NCBI GenBank assembly: GCA_013388835.1 | Contig: JACAEL010000014.1 | Coordinates: forward strand, 62,001 to 126,000 | Reading direction: 5' to 3' | Length of the DNA stretch: 64,000 nt | Origin: Candidatus Thorarchaeota archaeon | Lineage (GTDB): Archaea; Asgardarchaeota; Thorarchaeia; Thorarchaeales; Thorarchaeaceae | In this document: piece after piece, positions 16,265 to 24,658 of the stretch | Numbering within the stretch: position 1 is the first letter of the stretch | Layout: each line of letters begins with the position of its first letter | Translations under genes and position numbers: made by a program | Notes under the pieces: model-generated | Seen by the model: the letters and a program-made list of their open reading frames with translations, nothing else | Told to the model about the DNA's origin: nothing | Database searches by the model: none

Positions 16265-18179
16265 CTCTCACCTCTGCGGTGCTGCTCTGTTGTCTCTCCG
16301 TGGCGGTTGCCGCCTCCATCTGTGTAAGGGTCTCGTGGATGGAGAAGTAGAGCCCCCTGCGCGACATCAGTTCGTCATGAGACCCCTGTTCTATGATCCT
16401 CCCCCTCTCCATCATGATGATGAGGTCAGCGTTGCGTATGGTACTGAGTCTGTGGCTGATGACGAATGTGGTCCTTCCCCTCATCAGGTTTTCAAGAGCC
16501 TTCTGAATCACCAACTCGGTCTTAGCATCAACCGAGCTTGTCGAGTCATCGAGTACTAGGATTGGCGTGTTCGCAATCAGGGCACGTGCAATGGCCACTC
16601 TCTGCTTCTGACCTCCGCTGAGGGTCAGGCCTCTCTCTCCGACGACTGTGTCGTATCCTTCCGGGAGTCCTTCAATGAAGTCATGTATCATTGCTGCTCT
16701 GGCTGCGTCTTGAATCTCCTTCATTGATGCATCAGGCCTAGCGAAGGCGATGTTCTCTTTGATGCTCGTTGAGAACAAGAATGGCGACTGATGAACCATC
16801 CCCACACTCCTCCTGAGGTCATCAAGGCGATAGTTCCGCACGTCCACTCCATCAACTAGGACTTGTCCTGGCATCAGTACTTCACAGATTGTCCCCTCGA
16901 TCTCCACGGTCCCATCGCGTGCCGGATAGTACTTCCCTTCAATGCATACACGAGCCTCTTCATCTACCCGATATATCCGCCCCTTGTATTCTACGGTGGG
17001 TCGTGAGTCCACATCATAGAATCGGGGTATCAAGTTCACGAGGCTCGTCTTTCCTGACCCAGTGCCACCGATGAGCGCCACGACCTGTCCTGCTCGGACC
17101 TTGAGCGATATGTCCCTCAGGACCAACCTGTCTGCCCCCTTGTGTGAGAAGGACACATTCCTGAATTCCACGTCCCCCCTGACACCTGAGAATGGGACTG
17201 GATGGTCGGGGTCTCGTAGCTCATCCTCTTGGTCCAGGATGTAGAACGTCCTCTCTGCGGCCGCAGAAGCTCGTTGATACATACCCATCCCCCAACTGAG
17301 GAACCTTGCGGGCAGAAGGAGGGTCGCTACCAATGTCACAAATGCGACGAAGCTGCCATACGACAGGTCTCCCGTTGAGAACCAGTAGCCACCTGCGTAC
17401 AGTAGGAATCCCGTGGCCAGACCGAACATGGTTGGCAGGAGTGGCTCGTATAGCGCCAGCAGCCTGAAGGCACGGACAGAGACATCACGAAAGGTACGGT
17501 TTGCAACCTCGACCCTAGCTCTCTCTCTGTCGGTTGCAGCAAACGACTTCACAATCTTCATGCCCACAATGTTCTCTGCAAGGATTGAGCTCAGCTTGCC
17601 GTATTCCTCCCTCGACTCGTGGAACACTGGTCTCACCCTCCTGGCGAATGTGACGACAAAACCGCCGACTGCTGGAATCATGACTAGCATGTAGAGCGTG
17701 AGGGTTGGGGTGATTGACCACATCACAAGGTACGTACCAATCAGTGTGGCCACTCCAATGAAGAGAACACGATAACCCCAGAACAGGAACTCGCGCATTG
17801 TCGTCACATCGGTGGTCACACGAGCCAAGAGCTGACCCGTTTCATTCTGGTCGTAGAATGCAAGGTCCTTCTCCATGAGTGACCTGTAGAGCTCACTCCG
17901 AAGGTCATAGACTGCCTTCTGTGCAGATATCGCGGCTCCATATCTCCCCATGATGTCGAACAGAGCGTACAGACCAGCTAGCAGAATGTAGACCAGCGCA
18001 TAGGGCAGGAGGTCTTGGTACCTAGCTGAGGGGATCACTACGTCTATTATCTCGCGAATCACAAGTGGTGTCAGGACACTGAAGGCGGTCCCTATTCCTG
18101 CTAGAGCGAGGTATCCGAAGAACAGCCTCCTGTGTCGGAGAGGATACCGTGTGAGCCGAGTGATGTACCCCATCTTCAT
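16257..18179 (-). CDS. ABC exporter half-transporter with degenerate Walker B and ~45-residue NBD insertion (subunit 1)
   Basis: 640-aa partner of the downstream ABC half. Six-helix TMD (~15-305), then Walker A GGTGSGKT (371-378), signature LSGGQKQR (520-527), Walker B ILVLDDSTSSVD in which the catalytic Glu is replaced by Asp545, and H-loop ISHRLST. This is the pattern of a heterodimer with one degenerate ATP site. Between the FYDVDS strand (~390) and the usual ILVDGVDVR strand (~440) lies an extra ~45-residue beta-rich segment (EYKGRIYRVDEEARVCIEGK, YYPARDGTVEIEGTICEVL) not present in ordinary exporters. It may form a small beta domain at the NBD surface. Confidence 0.88.
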   Translation of the reverse strand: MKMGYITRLTRYPLRHRRLFFGYLALAGIGTAFSVLTPLVIREIIDVVIPSARYQDLLPYALVYILLAGLYALFDIMGRYGAAISAQKAVYDLRSELYRSLMEKDLAFYDQNETGQLLARVTTDVTTMREFLFWGYRVLFIGVATLIGTYLVMWSITPTLTLYMLVMIPAVGGFVVTFARRVRPVFHESREEYGKLSSILAENIVGMKIVKSFAATDRERARVEVANRTFRDVSVRAFRLLALYEPLLPTMFGLATGFLLYAGGYWFSTGDLSYGSFVAFVTLVATLLLPARFLSWGMGMYQRASAAAERTFYILDQEDELRDPDHPVPFSGVRGDVEFRNVSFSHKGADRLVLRDISLKVRAGQVVALIGGTGSGKTSLVNLIPRFYDVDSRPTVEYKGRIYRVDEEARVCIEGKYYPARDGTVEIEGTICEVLMPGQVLVDGVDVRNYRLDDLRRSVGMVHQSPFLFSTSIKENIAFARPDASMKEIQDAARAAMIHDFIEGLPEGYDTVVGERGLTLSGGQKQRVAIARALIANTPILVLDDSTSSVDAKTELVIQKALENLMRGRTTFVISHRLSTIRNADLIIMMERGRIIEQGSHDELMSRRGLYFSIHETLTQMEAATATERQQSSTAEVRGG

Positions 18180-18245
18180 TTGCCCAACGAGTCTGGAGGC
18201 TGCCCCATCAAAAGAGTTGCGATGTGTGAGTATGCCTGTGGTGGT

Positions 18246-18662
18246 CTACCTGTCACATGCTTGTGCGAGTCTTCGACCGAGCTCCCTGCAGCTGGCGAGC
18301 GCTTCTTCGTTAGGATAGTCCTTGCATCGGAGGGGCGCCGCAATCATTACTGCTCCCCGTTCCACAAGAATCTTGGCAATCTCCTCGGGTGCCTCGCCAC
18401 TCCATCCGTATGACCCGAAACTTGCAGAAGGCATACCATTCATACCCGAGATCTCCGAGAGGATCTGTCGGACTCTTGGTAGTGGCCGCTTCATTCTTGT
18501 TGAGCTTCCAATGGCAAGAGCACAGAATCCCTCTAGACCCGTGTAGTCCCTTGCCTCAATTGCACTGCATTCGACGCCGGACGCCACAACACCTTCACAG
18601 ATGGCATGGGCCATCGCCTTGGTGCGGCCCAGGGTGCTCTCGTATACCACAAGTACCTTCAT
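18246..18662 (-). CDS. Flavodoxin-domain protein
   Basis: 138-aa FMN-binding flavodoxin-like protein. The N-terminal MKVLVVYESTLGRTKAMAHAI holds the phosphate-binding T/S-x-T/G-x-T loop, ALAIGSSTRMKRPLPRV the 50s/60s loop, and SFGSYGWSGEAPEEI the typical GSYGWSGEA isoalloxazine loop seen in flavodiiron-type flavodoxins. It probably carries electrons at low potential. About 65 nt separates its stop-proximal region from the ABC exporter start on the same strand. Confidence 0.85.
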   Translation of the reverse strand: MKVLVVYESTLGRTKAMAHAICEGVVASGVECSAIEARDYTGLEGFCALAIGSSTRMKRPLPRVRQILSEISGMNGMPSASFGSYGWSGEAPEEIAKILVERGAVMIAAPLRCKDYPNEEALASCRELGRRLAQACDR

Positions 18663-18773
18663 GGTAAGTCAACTCCACCAGAAAGAATTAGGAGAAAAGG
18701 CTTCTGAAGTGGTTTGCTGATTCCCATAACAACACACTCGAATATGACTTTGCAACAGCCGAGATGAACCGAC

Positions 18774-19457
18774 TTGTCCGACCAGTACGTTCTGCAGAAG
18801 GCTCAGCAGGTATGCAGATTGCTGATCAGCATCTACGGCTCGGCTGTGTCAGAGCGCAAGCTGCCTCCTGTTGATGAACTTGTGTTGACCATTCTTAGCC
18901 AGAACACTGCTGATGTCAACGCGGAACGGGCCTTTGCGGCACTGAAGGCCAAGTATGATGACTGGGAGTCCGTCCTGCACGCCCCGGCTGACGAACTCGG
19001 ACGGGTCATAAGGCCCTCCGGTTTCTTCAGACTGAAAGCACAACGTATACAGGCCACGCTGGCGGAGATTCAGACCCGTACGGGGCAGATCAGTCTGTCC
19101 TTGCTTGCAGACATGCCAACAGATGAAGCGAAGCACTGGCTGATGTCACTTCCTGGTGTCGGTCCCAAGACCGCATCGATTGTCCTGCTGTTCTCTTTTG
19201 GCAGACCCACATTGCCCGTTGATACGCATGTCTGGAGAGTGACGCGACGCTTGGGACTAGTGCCCTCCAAGGCCAGTAGAGAGAGTGCTCAAACGGTGCT
19301 AGAGCGTCTCCTGCCTGCCATATGCATTCCCTCAGCCAATCGCAACTTGATTCGTCTTGGCCGGGAGATATGCAAGGCGCGACGGCCTCGCTGTGACAGG
19401 TGCTTTCTGAGAGACCTGTGCGATTACTACGCCCTGAGTCCCCTGATGAACTCATGA
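18774..19457 (+). CDS. nth: Endonuclease III / HhH-GPD DNA glycosylase
   Basis: Base-excision-repair glycosylase/AP lyase that removes oxidised pyrimidines. The 227-aa product has the helix-hairpin-helix LPGVGPKTASIVLLF with catalytic Lys132, the GPD-loop LPVDTHVWRV with catalytic Asp150, and a C-terminal [4Fe-4S] site (Cys200, 207, 210, 216). SQNTADVNAERAF is the usual N-terminal signature. Translation begins at TTG 18774. It is oriented away from the flavodoxin gene. Confidence 0.9.
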   Translation: MSDQYVLQKAQQVCRLLISIYGSAVSERKLPPVDELVLTILSQNTADVNAERAFAALKAKYDDWESVLHAPADELGRVIRPSGFFRLKAQRIQATLAEIQTRTGQISLSLLADMPTDEAKHWLMSLPGVGPKTASIVLLFSFGRPTLPVDTHVWRVTRRLGLVPSKASRESAQTVLERLLPAICIPSANRNLIRLGREICKARRPRCDRCFLRDLCDYYALSPLMNS

Positions 19458-19578
19458 ACTGGCCATATTCAGCCTATCTTGTCGTTTCCCGGTATTTCTT
19501 AAGGTCTACGAGTGAGTGGAGCCGATTGCTACGATGCGGGTTCGTATTCTGTCATGGCATCTTTAGTGGTCACGCTGC

Positions 19579-20025
19579 TCACGTTCCCATAAGTCGAGTC
19601 AACTTCAGCACGAACATGGCCGCTCCGAACAGGAATGTGACAGTCCATGTCGTGAGCACTATGATCATTATCGGACGTGCTCTCCTCAACAGACGCAGGG
19701 GCAGGTCGGGTCTTATCAAGAAGGCAACGACAAGTATCAGCGCCATGCCAATTGTCAGTATGCCCAGAGTGTCGTGGACTATGACATACCAGTAGGTCTG
19801 GGGATTGGCCATCACGAGAGGCAGTGCGCTCAGAGCCTGTGGTATCATCCATAGCGACACGCCGAGAAGATGAATCAGTATTATGGAGTAGACTGCTCTG
19901 TGATGAAGTCTGAAGTCCAGTCTTCTGGCTCCATACCACCATCCGATGGCAACGACAATCATCATCACGCACTCGAGTACAAGGACTGGCGCTGCTATCT
20001 GTAACCAGTTTTGTAGTTGCTGCAT
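19579..20025 (-). CDS. Four-helix membrane protein with conserved-looking histidines
   Basis: 148-aa integral membrane protein with four helices (~10-30, ~40-65, ~75-98, ~110-135). The ATG at 20025 is chosen because AGGAGGAGT lies 8-9 nt upstream; the frame extends 30 codons further without support. Histidines sit at helix ends (RRLDFRLHHRAVYS, LIHLLG, IVHDTLG), a layout reminiscent of DUF420 or small cytochrome-like quinone proteins. Heme binding is only a possibility. The gene follows the V4R-like gene by 13 nt. Confidence 0.65.
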   Translation of the reverse strand: MQQLQNWLQIAAPVLVLECVMMIVVAIGWWYGARRLDFRLHHRAVYSIILIHLLGVSLWMIPQALSALPLVMANPQTYWYVIVHDTLGILTIGMALILVVAFLIRPDLPLRLLRRARPIMIIVLTTWTVTFLFGAAMFVLKLTRLMGT

Positions 20026-20038
20026 GGTGTGACTCCTC

Positions 20039-20773
20039 CTATTTCGTGCGAATCTTGCTGACACTCCCGCTGGTTGTGAAGAGGCTGGACTCAAGAACGG
20101 CTTCTTTTCCCTCATGTGCTGCCACTATTGCCGAGGCTATCATTGCCCACGGGCAGAACCGGACGTCCAGATTGCGATAAGCCTCGGAGTCATGAATTCG
20201 TGCAAAAGCACACTTGTTGGCTGCCACTGCAATTGCACCATCTTCTAGACTGACTCGGGCGAACTTGACAAACCCCTGTTCTCTTATGTATCTCGCATAC
20301 GTATCTAGTTTGGTAATGATGTCAGTACGCGGGTCCAGCAGACTAGATGGCAGATAGGCTGAAAGAATGTCCGCTATCCGGATCAGCACATAGTTCTTTA
20401 TTGCAGCCTCGCCGAGAATCTTAATGAAGACGCTCTCGAAACCAAATATCGCTGCTCGGAGCTTCCAGATGTCCTCAAGCGTGAGTCCCTTTGCAGACCC
20501 TGCCGCCCTAGCCTCCGCCACAACCTGCCTGAACTTCGTCAAGAATGCCTTTAGCTCTGCTGCCAATCCGTCTAAGTCAGTGCGTTCACTGAATGCCTCT
20601 GGCAGGAACTCTCTGACGTAGTGAACCATGCGTGGGAGTACATGGTCATCAAGGACGTTTGGTCCTATGAGTTCAACTCCTACTGCCTCATACGCATCCA
20701 GAATTCCTGCATACAGAAACACTGCGTCAAGTGCCGCGGTGTCTTCGGGTCTGATTCTCTTGACCCTTTTCAA
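20039..20773 (-). CDS. Possible V4R/Bet3-like domain protein
   Basis: 244-aa soluble protein, not firmly recognised. The N-terminal ~110 residues are helical. The C-terminal region from about residue 115 has the order seen in V4R/TRAPP-Bet3 domains: helix with a hydrophobic face (IFGFESVFIKILGEAAIKNY), two strands (FARVSLEDGAIAVAANKCAF), a linker, then FCPWAMIASAIVAAHEG and a last strand pair (EAVLESSLF, GSVSKIR). Three cysteines are present but no clear metal site. It is followed by the four-helix membrane protein and preceded by the longin gene on the same strand, with 35 nt between. Assignment is tentative. Confidence 0.4.
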   Translation of the reverse strand: MKRVKRIRPEDTAALDAVFLYAGILDAYEAVGVELIGPNVLDDHVLPRMVHYVREFLPEAFSERTDLDGLAAELKAFLTKFRQVVAEARAAGSAKGLTLEDIWKLRAAIFGFESVFIKILGEAAIKNYVLIRIADILSAYLPSSLLDPRTDIITKLDTYARYIREQGFVKFARVSLEDGAIAVAANKCAFARIHDSEAYRNLDVRFCPWAMIASAIVAAHEGKEAVLESSLFTTSGSVSKIRTK

Positions 20774-20808
20774 ATCTCTAGCCTCGTTGTGGTAATTGGT
20801 GTTGTCCG

Positions 20809-21852
20809 TTAAGTTGTTTGCCCACCGATGCCGCCAACTTCAACAGTCACTCCGCTGTCCCCAGTTCTCTCCATGACCAGTCTCCCGCGCGCATCTTTAC
20901 CGAAGATGAGTTCGAATCTCTGGAATCTTCTGCGTGTGATGAGTCGGACCAACGAGTCAAGGTTATTGACGAGAGTTGAGAGGAACACACCAGCAACAGG
21001 AGGCATGCGTGCTCCGGACTCGTGAAGCAACACACCATCTTGACTCAGGAGCGACCTGTTGGCGAACTGCCCAGTCCATATGTGCTGCTCTTGTGCTGAG
21101 GCTGGATCCATGTGACACATTGAGCCTGCAATCTGCATCACAGTACTCTCCGGCGTCTGAATGGTTCCACTAGCCACACTCAGCAAGTTGCCGCTCCAGC
21201 ATACCGCTATCGCGTATCCCGAGGCAGTAAGCAGGAACTGCCTGTATTCTTGCGCGGATAACACCCGTGACAGTGTCGTCACAAGCGTGTCATGCAGCAG
21301 AAGAATCTCCCTGACCTGTTCTTCCCTGTAGAGCGGCTTCGGACGAGCGAATGCCGCCACGGCTTTCCTCTGAGCCAGGTCCACGACAAATGCCAGCGGT
21401 ATGTCGTTTCTGTCCTCAAGAAGGTGTTGCATATATGCCTCGATTTCCTGTTCACCGAAAAGCTGAACCACTATCGCATCGATTGCCCGGCTTATCTTGT
21501 GTTTCTCTTCTTGTGGGAGTTGGACTCCATCTATCTCAGGCATCTCTACTCTCCTCATGAGGTCCCGCACTCTCATCATTGTCTCCTGAGCAACTTGGCG
21601 TGGTGCTCTGCTGTCAAAGACACCGACCAGTACTCTCTGAGTGTTGTCTATGCCTGCGAAGAGGAAGACCTCCGCCTCGGTGGTGAATGACTCAAGAACC
21701 TTGGACCGCGCGTGTTGGCTGAAGTCCCTGATAGCTGAAAGCAGCCCTGAAGAGAGAATGACCTGATCGCTATCGCCCTCGGCTTCAGAATCCATCTTCG
21801 AGTAGTGGTACAGTAATAATCCCTCTTCTATCAGGAAGACTTCTTTGAGCAC
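20809..21852 (-). CDS. Longin-domain protein (Asgard type)
   Basis: 347-aa soluble protein. Residues 1-~105 have the longin pattern common in Asgard archaea: MLKEVFLIEEGLLLYHYSK strand pair, VILSSGLLSAIRDFSQHA helix, VLESFTTEAEVFLFAGID strands, VLVGVFDSRAPRQVAQETMM and a final helix. In eukaryotes longin domains occur in SNAREs, TRAPP and GTPase regulators and bind small GTPases. The remainder contains a helical middle and a second alpha/beta part (FVVDLAQRKAVAAFARPKP, GYAIAVCWSGNLLSVASG) that may be another longin/roadblock-like domain. Neighbouring V4R-like gene suggests a joint complex. Confidence 0.65.
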   Translation of the reverse strand: MLKEVFLIEEGLLLYHYSKMDSEAEGDSDQVILSSGLLSAIRDFSQHARSKVLESFTTEAEVFLFAGIDNTQRVLVGVFDSRAPRQVAQETMMRVRDLMRRVEMPEIDGVQLPQEEKHKISRAIDAIVVQLFGEQEIEAYMQHLLEDRNDIPLAFVVDLAQRKAVAAFARPKPLYREEQVREILLLHDTLVTTLSRVLSAQEYRQFLLTASGYAIAVCWSGNLLSVASGTIQTPESTVMQIAGSMCHMDPASAQEQHIWTGQFANRSLLSQDGVLLHESGARMPPVAGVFLSTLVNNLDSLVRLITRRRFQRFELIFGKDARGRLVMERTGDSGVTVEVGGIGGQTT

Positions 21853-21909
21853 TCAGATTACCACACTGACCGTTCTGATTTGTGTTATGTGATTAGTCAT
21901 GAACTCAGC

Positions 21910-21935
21910 GCACCAATGAATCATTGTGTTGGTGC
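21910..21935 (+). promoter_or_regulatory. Nested palindrome upstream of membrane-HTH operon
   Basis: GCACCAA (21910-21916) pairs with TTGGTGC (21929-21935), and inside lies the palindrome CAATGAATCATTG (21914-21926). A TATA-like AGATAAAAGG follows at about 21959. The site is placed for control of the small ORF and membrane-anchored HTH gene downstream. Confidence 0.4.
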
Positions 21936-21983
21936 ATCGTGTTCCTCATCACACCACAAGATAAAAGGCTGCCCTGCAGAGGG

Positions 21984-22193
21984 ATGAAGTTCATAGAAAC
22001 AGGAATGCCCACGATGAAACCGCGCATACTCGTCGACATGCCAAGAGCCACCAGAAACCGATGTCTAGGCAAGACCATTACCACTGCAGATATCGGCTGC
22101 TCCAACCTGTTTCTTGGACCTGACAATGGAATGGTTTCTCTCGAAACGGTCAGTGCACATCTGGCAACTGTATCAAGGCCAATTGAGGGATGA
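21984..22193 (+). CDS. Small protein overlapping the membrane-HTH gene
   Basis: A 69-aa ORF from ATG 21984 (GAGGG just upstream), with a stop that overlaps the next start as ATGA. The product is basic, with few acidic residues (MKFIETGMPTMKPRILVDMP, two cysteines), and matches no family. Support is only the start signal, the TATA-like box 20 nt upstream and the ATGA junction; it may be a short regulatory leader peptide. Confidence 0.4.
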   Translation: MKFIETGMPTMKPRILVDMPRATRNRCLGKTITTADIGCSNLFLGPDNGMVSLETVSAHLATVSRPIEG

Positions 22194-22699
22194 CTTGGCA
22201 AATGACTGACCGCGTGAACCGATGGATTAGTTCTATAGATGTAGTGCTTGTTGTCATAGCGGTCGCTGTATTCGCAGCCTCTCTCTTGGTATGGTTGATT
22301 GCACTTCCTGTGCCTCGTGAAACGGTATTCCTCGCCACTACAATCGCGCTCGTCATATCACTGATGCTTGTTGTGAATGTGTCCGTGCTTGTGATATTCC
22401 GGCTCCAACGGCGGGTCTCGGACTTGGAGGACTCCTTACGTGCTGGGGGTACTGACAAGAAGCCCGTCGCTGAGAACCCTGTGATAGTCGTGACGTTGAG
22501 CAACACAGAGCGTCGTGTGATCAACAGCTTGGAAGAGTGCGGAGGACGGATGACACAAGACGAGCTACGCATGGCCACAGGACTCAGCAAGTCAACGCTG
22601 AGTGTGGCAATTAGCTCGTTGGAGCGCAAGTCACTGGTTGATCGTGAGACTCATGGACGCACCAAGCTAGTGATACTGGTTCACTCTGTCACCAAGTAG
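22190..22699 (+). CDS. Membrane-anchored winged-helix regulator
   Basis: 169-aa protein with two N-terminal transmembrane helices (~17-40 and ~46-68), a short coiled segment (RLQRRVSDLEDSLRAGG), and a MarR/TrmB-like winged helix at ~98-165: LSNTERRVINSLEECGGRMTQDE, then LRMATGLSKSTLSVAISSLE as recognition region and a wing ending TKLVILVHSV. Such membrane-tethered regulators are common in archaea; the signal sensed is unknown. ATG 22190 overlaps the preceding ORF; ATG 22202 is an alternative. The surface protein gene follows. Confidence 0.75.
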   Translation: MTWQMTDRVNRWISSIDVVLVVIAVAVFAASLLVWLIALPVPRETVFLATTIALVISLMLVVNVSVLVIFRLQRRVSDLEDSLRAGGTDKKPVAENPVIVVTLSNTERRVINSLEECGGRMTQDELRMATGLSKSTLSVAISSLERKSLVDRETHGRTKLVILVHSVTK

Positions 22700-22861
22700 A
22701 TGGGCCTCAGTAGTACTCTTCGAACGATTCTGGGCTCCCTTATCACTCGGAGTGACGGACAAGGAGAAATGAACCTGAATTGCGGTGTGTATCTGAACTG
22801 TTCATGGAGAATCTCTATCTATCCTCTGGTCTATTGCTATGACTGTCATCAACAGCAATCT

Positions 22862-24658
22862 ATGAGGTGGTTGAAGACGAGACCGCGATTAACAAATCAC
22901 ATCGTTGGAGTCGCCTTGGCGGCAAGTCTTGTGATGCTGGGCTTAATCCCGTCTGCCGTCACTGCGCAGACGACGGTCCACACCCCGCTCCAGGTGGCAG
23001 AGCCGCTTGAAGAGATATACCCTGGCGTCTACCTCTACTGGGAGTGGTGGAACGAGACAAGCGAAGACTATGACTACTATATGCCATCTAACACAACCGG
23101 TGAGTACTCCATACTGGTTCAGGACATATACAACAACACCTACTATATCCACGAGCACTTCTACAGCTACTATGAGAGTGAGTGGTCCTTCAAGAACCTC
23201 CTCGTGATCATTCTGGTCGACCCAGATGCCTCCTATGTGAACTGGCTGAGTGGTCAACCAGAAGGCTGGGACATCTGGATGATCTACTGGATGCCCAACG
23301 CGGATGCTCTCACGGGGGACGAGGTCTTTGTATACTCGGGCTTCTACTACAGCTACTACTACAGCTATGCGGACTTCAGGAGCAACTACACATGGTGTGA
23401 CGAGGTTGGCAATCCTGTAGACCCGGACACCGTGATTCCTCTTTTGAGCGAGGAGTACTGGTGGGCCCAGTACTACGTGAATGACTACAATTATACTGGC
23501 GAATGGACCTACTACTCATATGGCTATGACGTCAATGAGATGGCAGTCCAGAACAACACCGTACACTGGATGAACCACTACTTCTCCGGACTGAGCTGTT
23601 TCAACGACACCAACGGAAACGGCATCATGGACACCTACTACGACCTAGTGGAGTATGACTGGAATCAGGATGGCATCATTGACTGGACCTACTATGAAGT
23701 CAATCGAACTCTCTCTGAGAAGGTCTATGACTTCTACTCTGACACTGCTCAGCTTGGCGAAGTGAGGGAGCCCTTCGTCAACGAGAATGGCCAGATAGAA
23801 TGGAGCGCCGAGGTCGTGGACATCGAGGGTTACTTCACCGATGGGTATCCTGTTATATACTACTACGACGGAACGGATGCCTCCTTTGGAGTCTTGGAAG
23901 CGATTCCCGACCCAGTAGTCATCCCGGTCAACCTGGAGAGGATGGAGATGGTCTACCGGTTCGAGGTCACTGACGTTGCAGCGGTGCTCAAGATTGACCA
24001 GCACATTGGCGAGTTCACTGACCCCACAACAGGTGAGGTCCACCCCGCAGTTCTTGGACTTGGCATGACACTCAACTACTGGAGTTCTTTCTCAAGCCAT
24101 GAGATCTCACCATTCACTCCAGAGCCAACGTACACCACCTACCCGGAGGATGGTGTGACTGCTCCCGGCGATTCGACCTATACCACCCCATCGGGTGATG
24201 TATTAGTGCCCATTGGCAGAACGGACGACTTCGTCAGTCTGCCGCAGGGCAGTCTATTGTTCAACGAGGATGACGATAGCCTCGTCAGGATCGATTTCGG
24301 GGGTGAGTACCTCTGGGGAAAGGACTCTGCGGTATACGATGTTGGTACAATCACCCTCCCCGAATACGGTGTATACGGAATGGGAACTGATGGTGTGCCA
24401 TCCGCATCAGATGTGTCCGGGGCTTCTGAAGACATCTGGCAGTATGGCTACTTCTACTACAGCTCCTGCTATGCCCACTGGGATGGCTACTCGGTGACTC
24501 ATGACCCCGTCTTCTCAGTCTATCCTGCGAAGGCGCCTGGTTCCATGAGCAGTCTCATCACCGGTATACTCACTGCCTCTATCGTCATTGGCGTAGTCGG
24601 TGCGATTGCATTCGTGGCAGTGTGCATTCGTACGAACAGCACTCGACGTGAGTTCTAA
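22862..24658 (+). CDS. Tyrosine-rich secreted surface protein with EF-hand-like calcium loops
   Basis: 598-aa exported protein: signal peptide after a basic start (MRWLKTRPRLTNHIVGVALA...SAVTAQT), a long extracellular region extremely rich in Tyr, Trp, Asp and Asn, and one C-terminal transmembrane helix (~570-592) with a short basic tail. Two adjacent DxNxxG-type loops, NDTNGNGIMDTYYD and DWNQDGIIDWTYYE, look like dockerin/EF-hand calcium sites. Many N-x-S/T sequons suggest N-glycosylation. No enzyme domain seen. Upstream in-frame ATG 22769 has a better ribosome-binding site (AAGGAGA) but would bury the signal peptide. A hairpin terminator overlaps its stop. Confidence 0.7.
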   Translation: MRWLKTRPRLTNHIVGVALAASLVMLGLIPSAVTAQTTVHTPLQVAEPLEEIYPGVYLYWEWWNETSEDYDYYMPSNTTGEYSILVQDIYNNTYYIHEHFYSYYESEWSFKNLLVIILVDPDASYVNWLSGQPEGWDIWMIYWMPNADALTGDEVFVYSGFYYSYYYSYADFRSNYTWCDEVGNPVDPDTVIPLLSEEYWWAQYYVNDYNYTGEWTYYSYGYDVNEMAVQNNTVHWMNHYFSGLSCFNDTNGNGIMDTYYDLVEYDWNQDGIIDWTYYEVNRTLSEKVYDFYSDTAQLGEVREPFVNENGQIEWSAEVVDIEGYFTDGYPVIYYYDGTDASFGVLEAIPDPVVIPVNLERMEMVYRFEVTDVAAVLKIDQHIGEFTDPTTGEVHPAVLGLGMTLNYWSSFSSHEISPFTPEPTYTTYPEDGVTAPGDSTYTTPSGDVLVPIGRTDDFVSLPQGSLLFNEDDDSLVRIDFGGEYLWGKDSAVYDVGTITLPEYGVYGMGTDGVPSASDVSGASEDIWQYGYFYYSSCYAHWDGYSVTHDPVFSVYPAKAPGSMSSLITGILTASIVIGVVGAIAFVAVCIRTNSTRREF

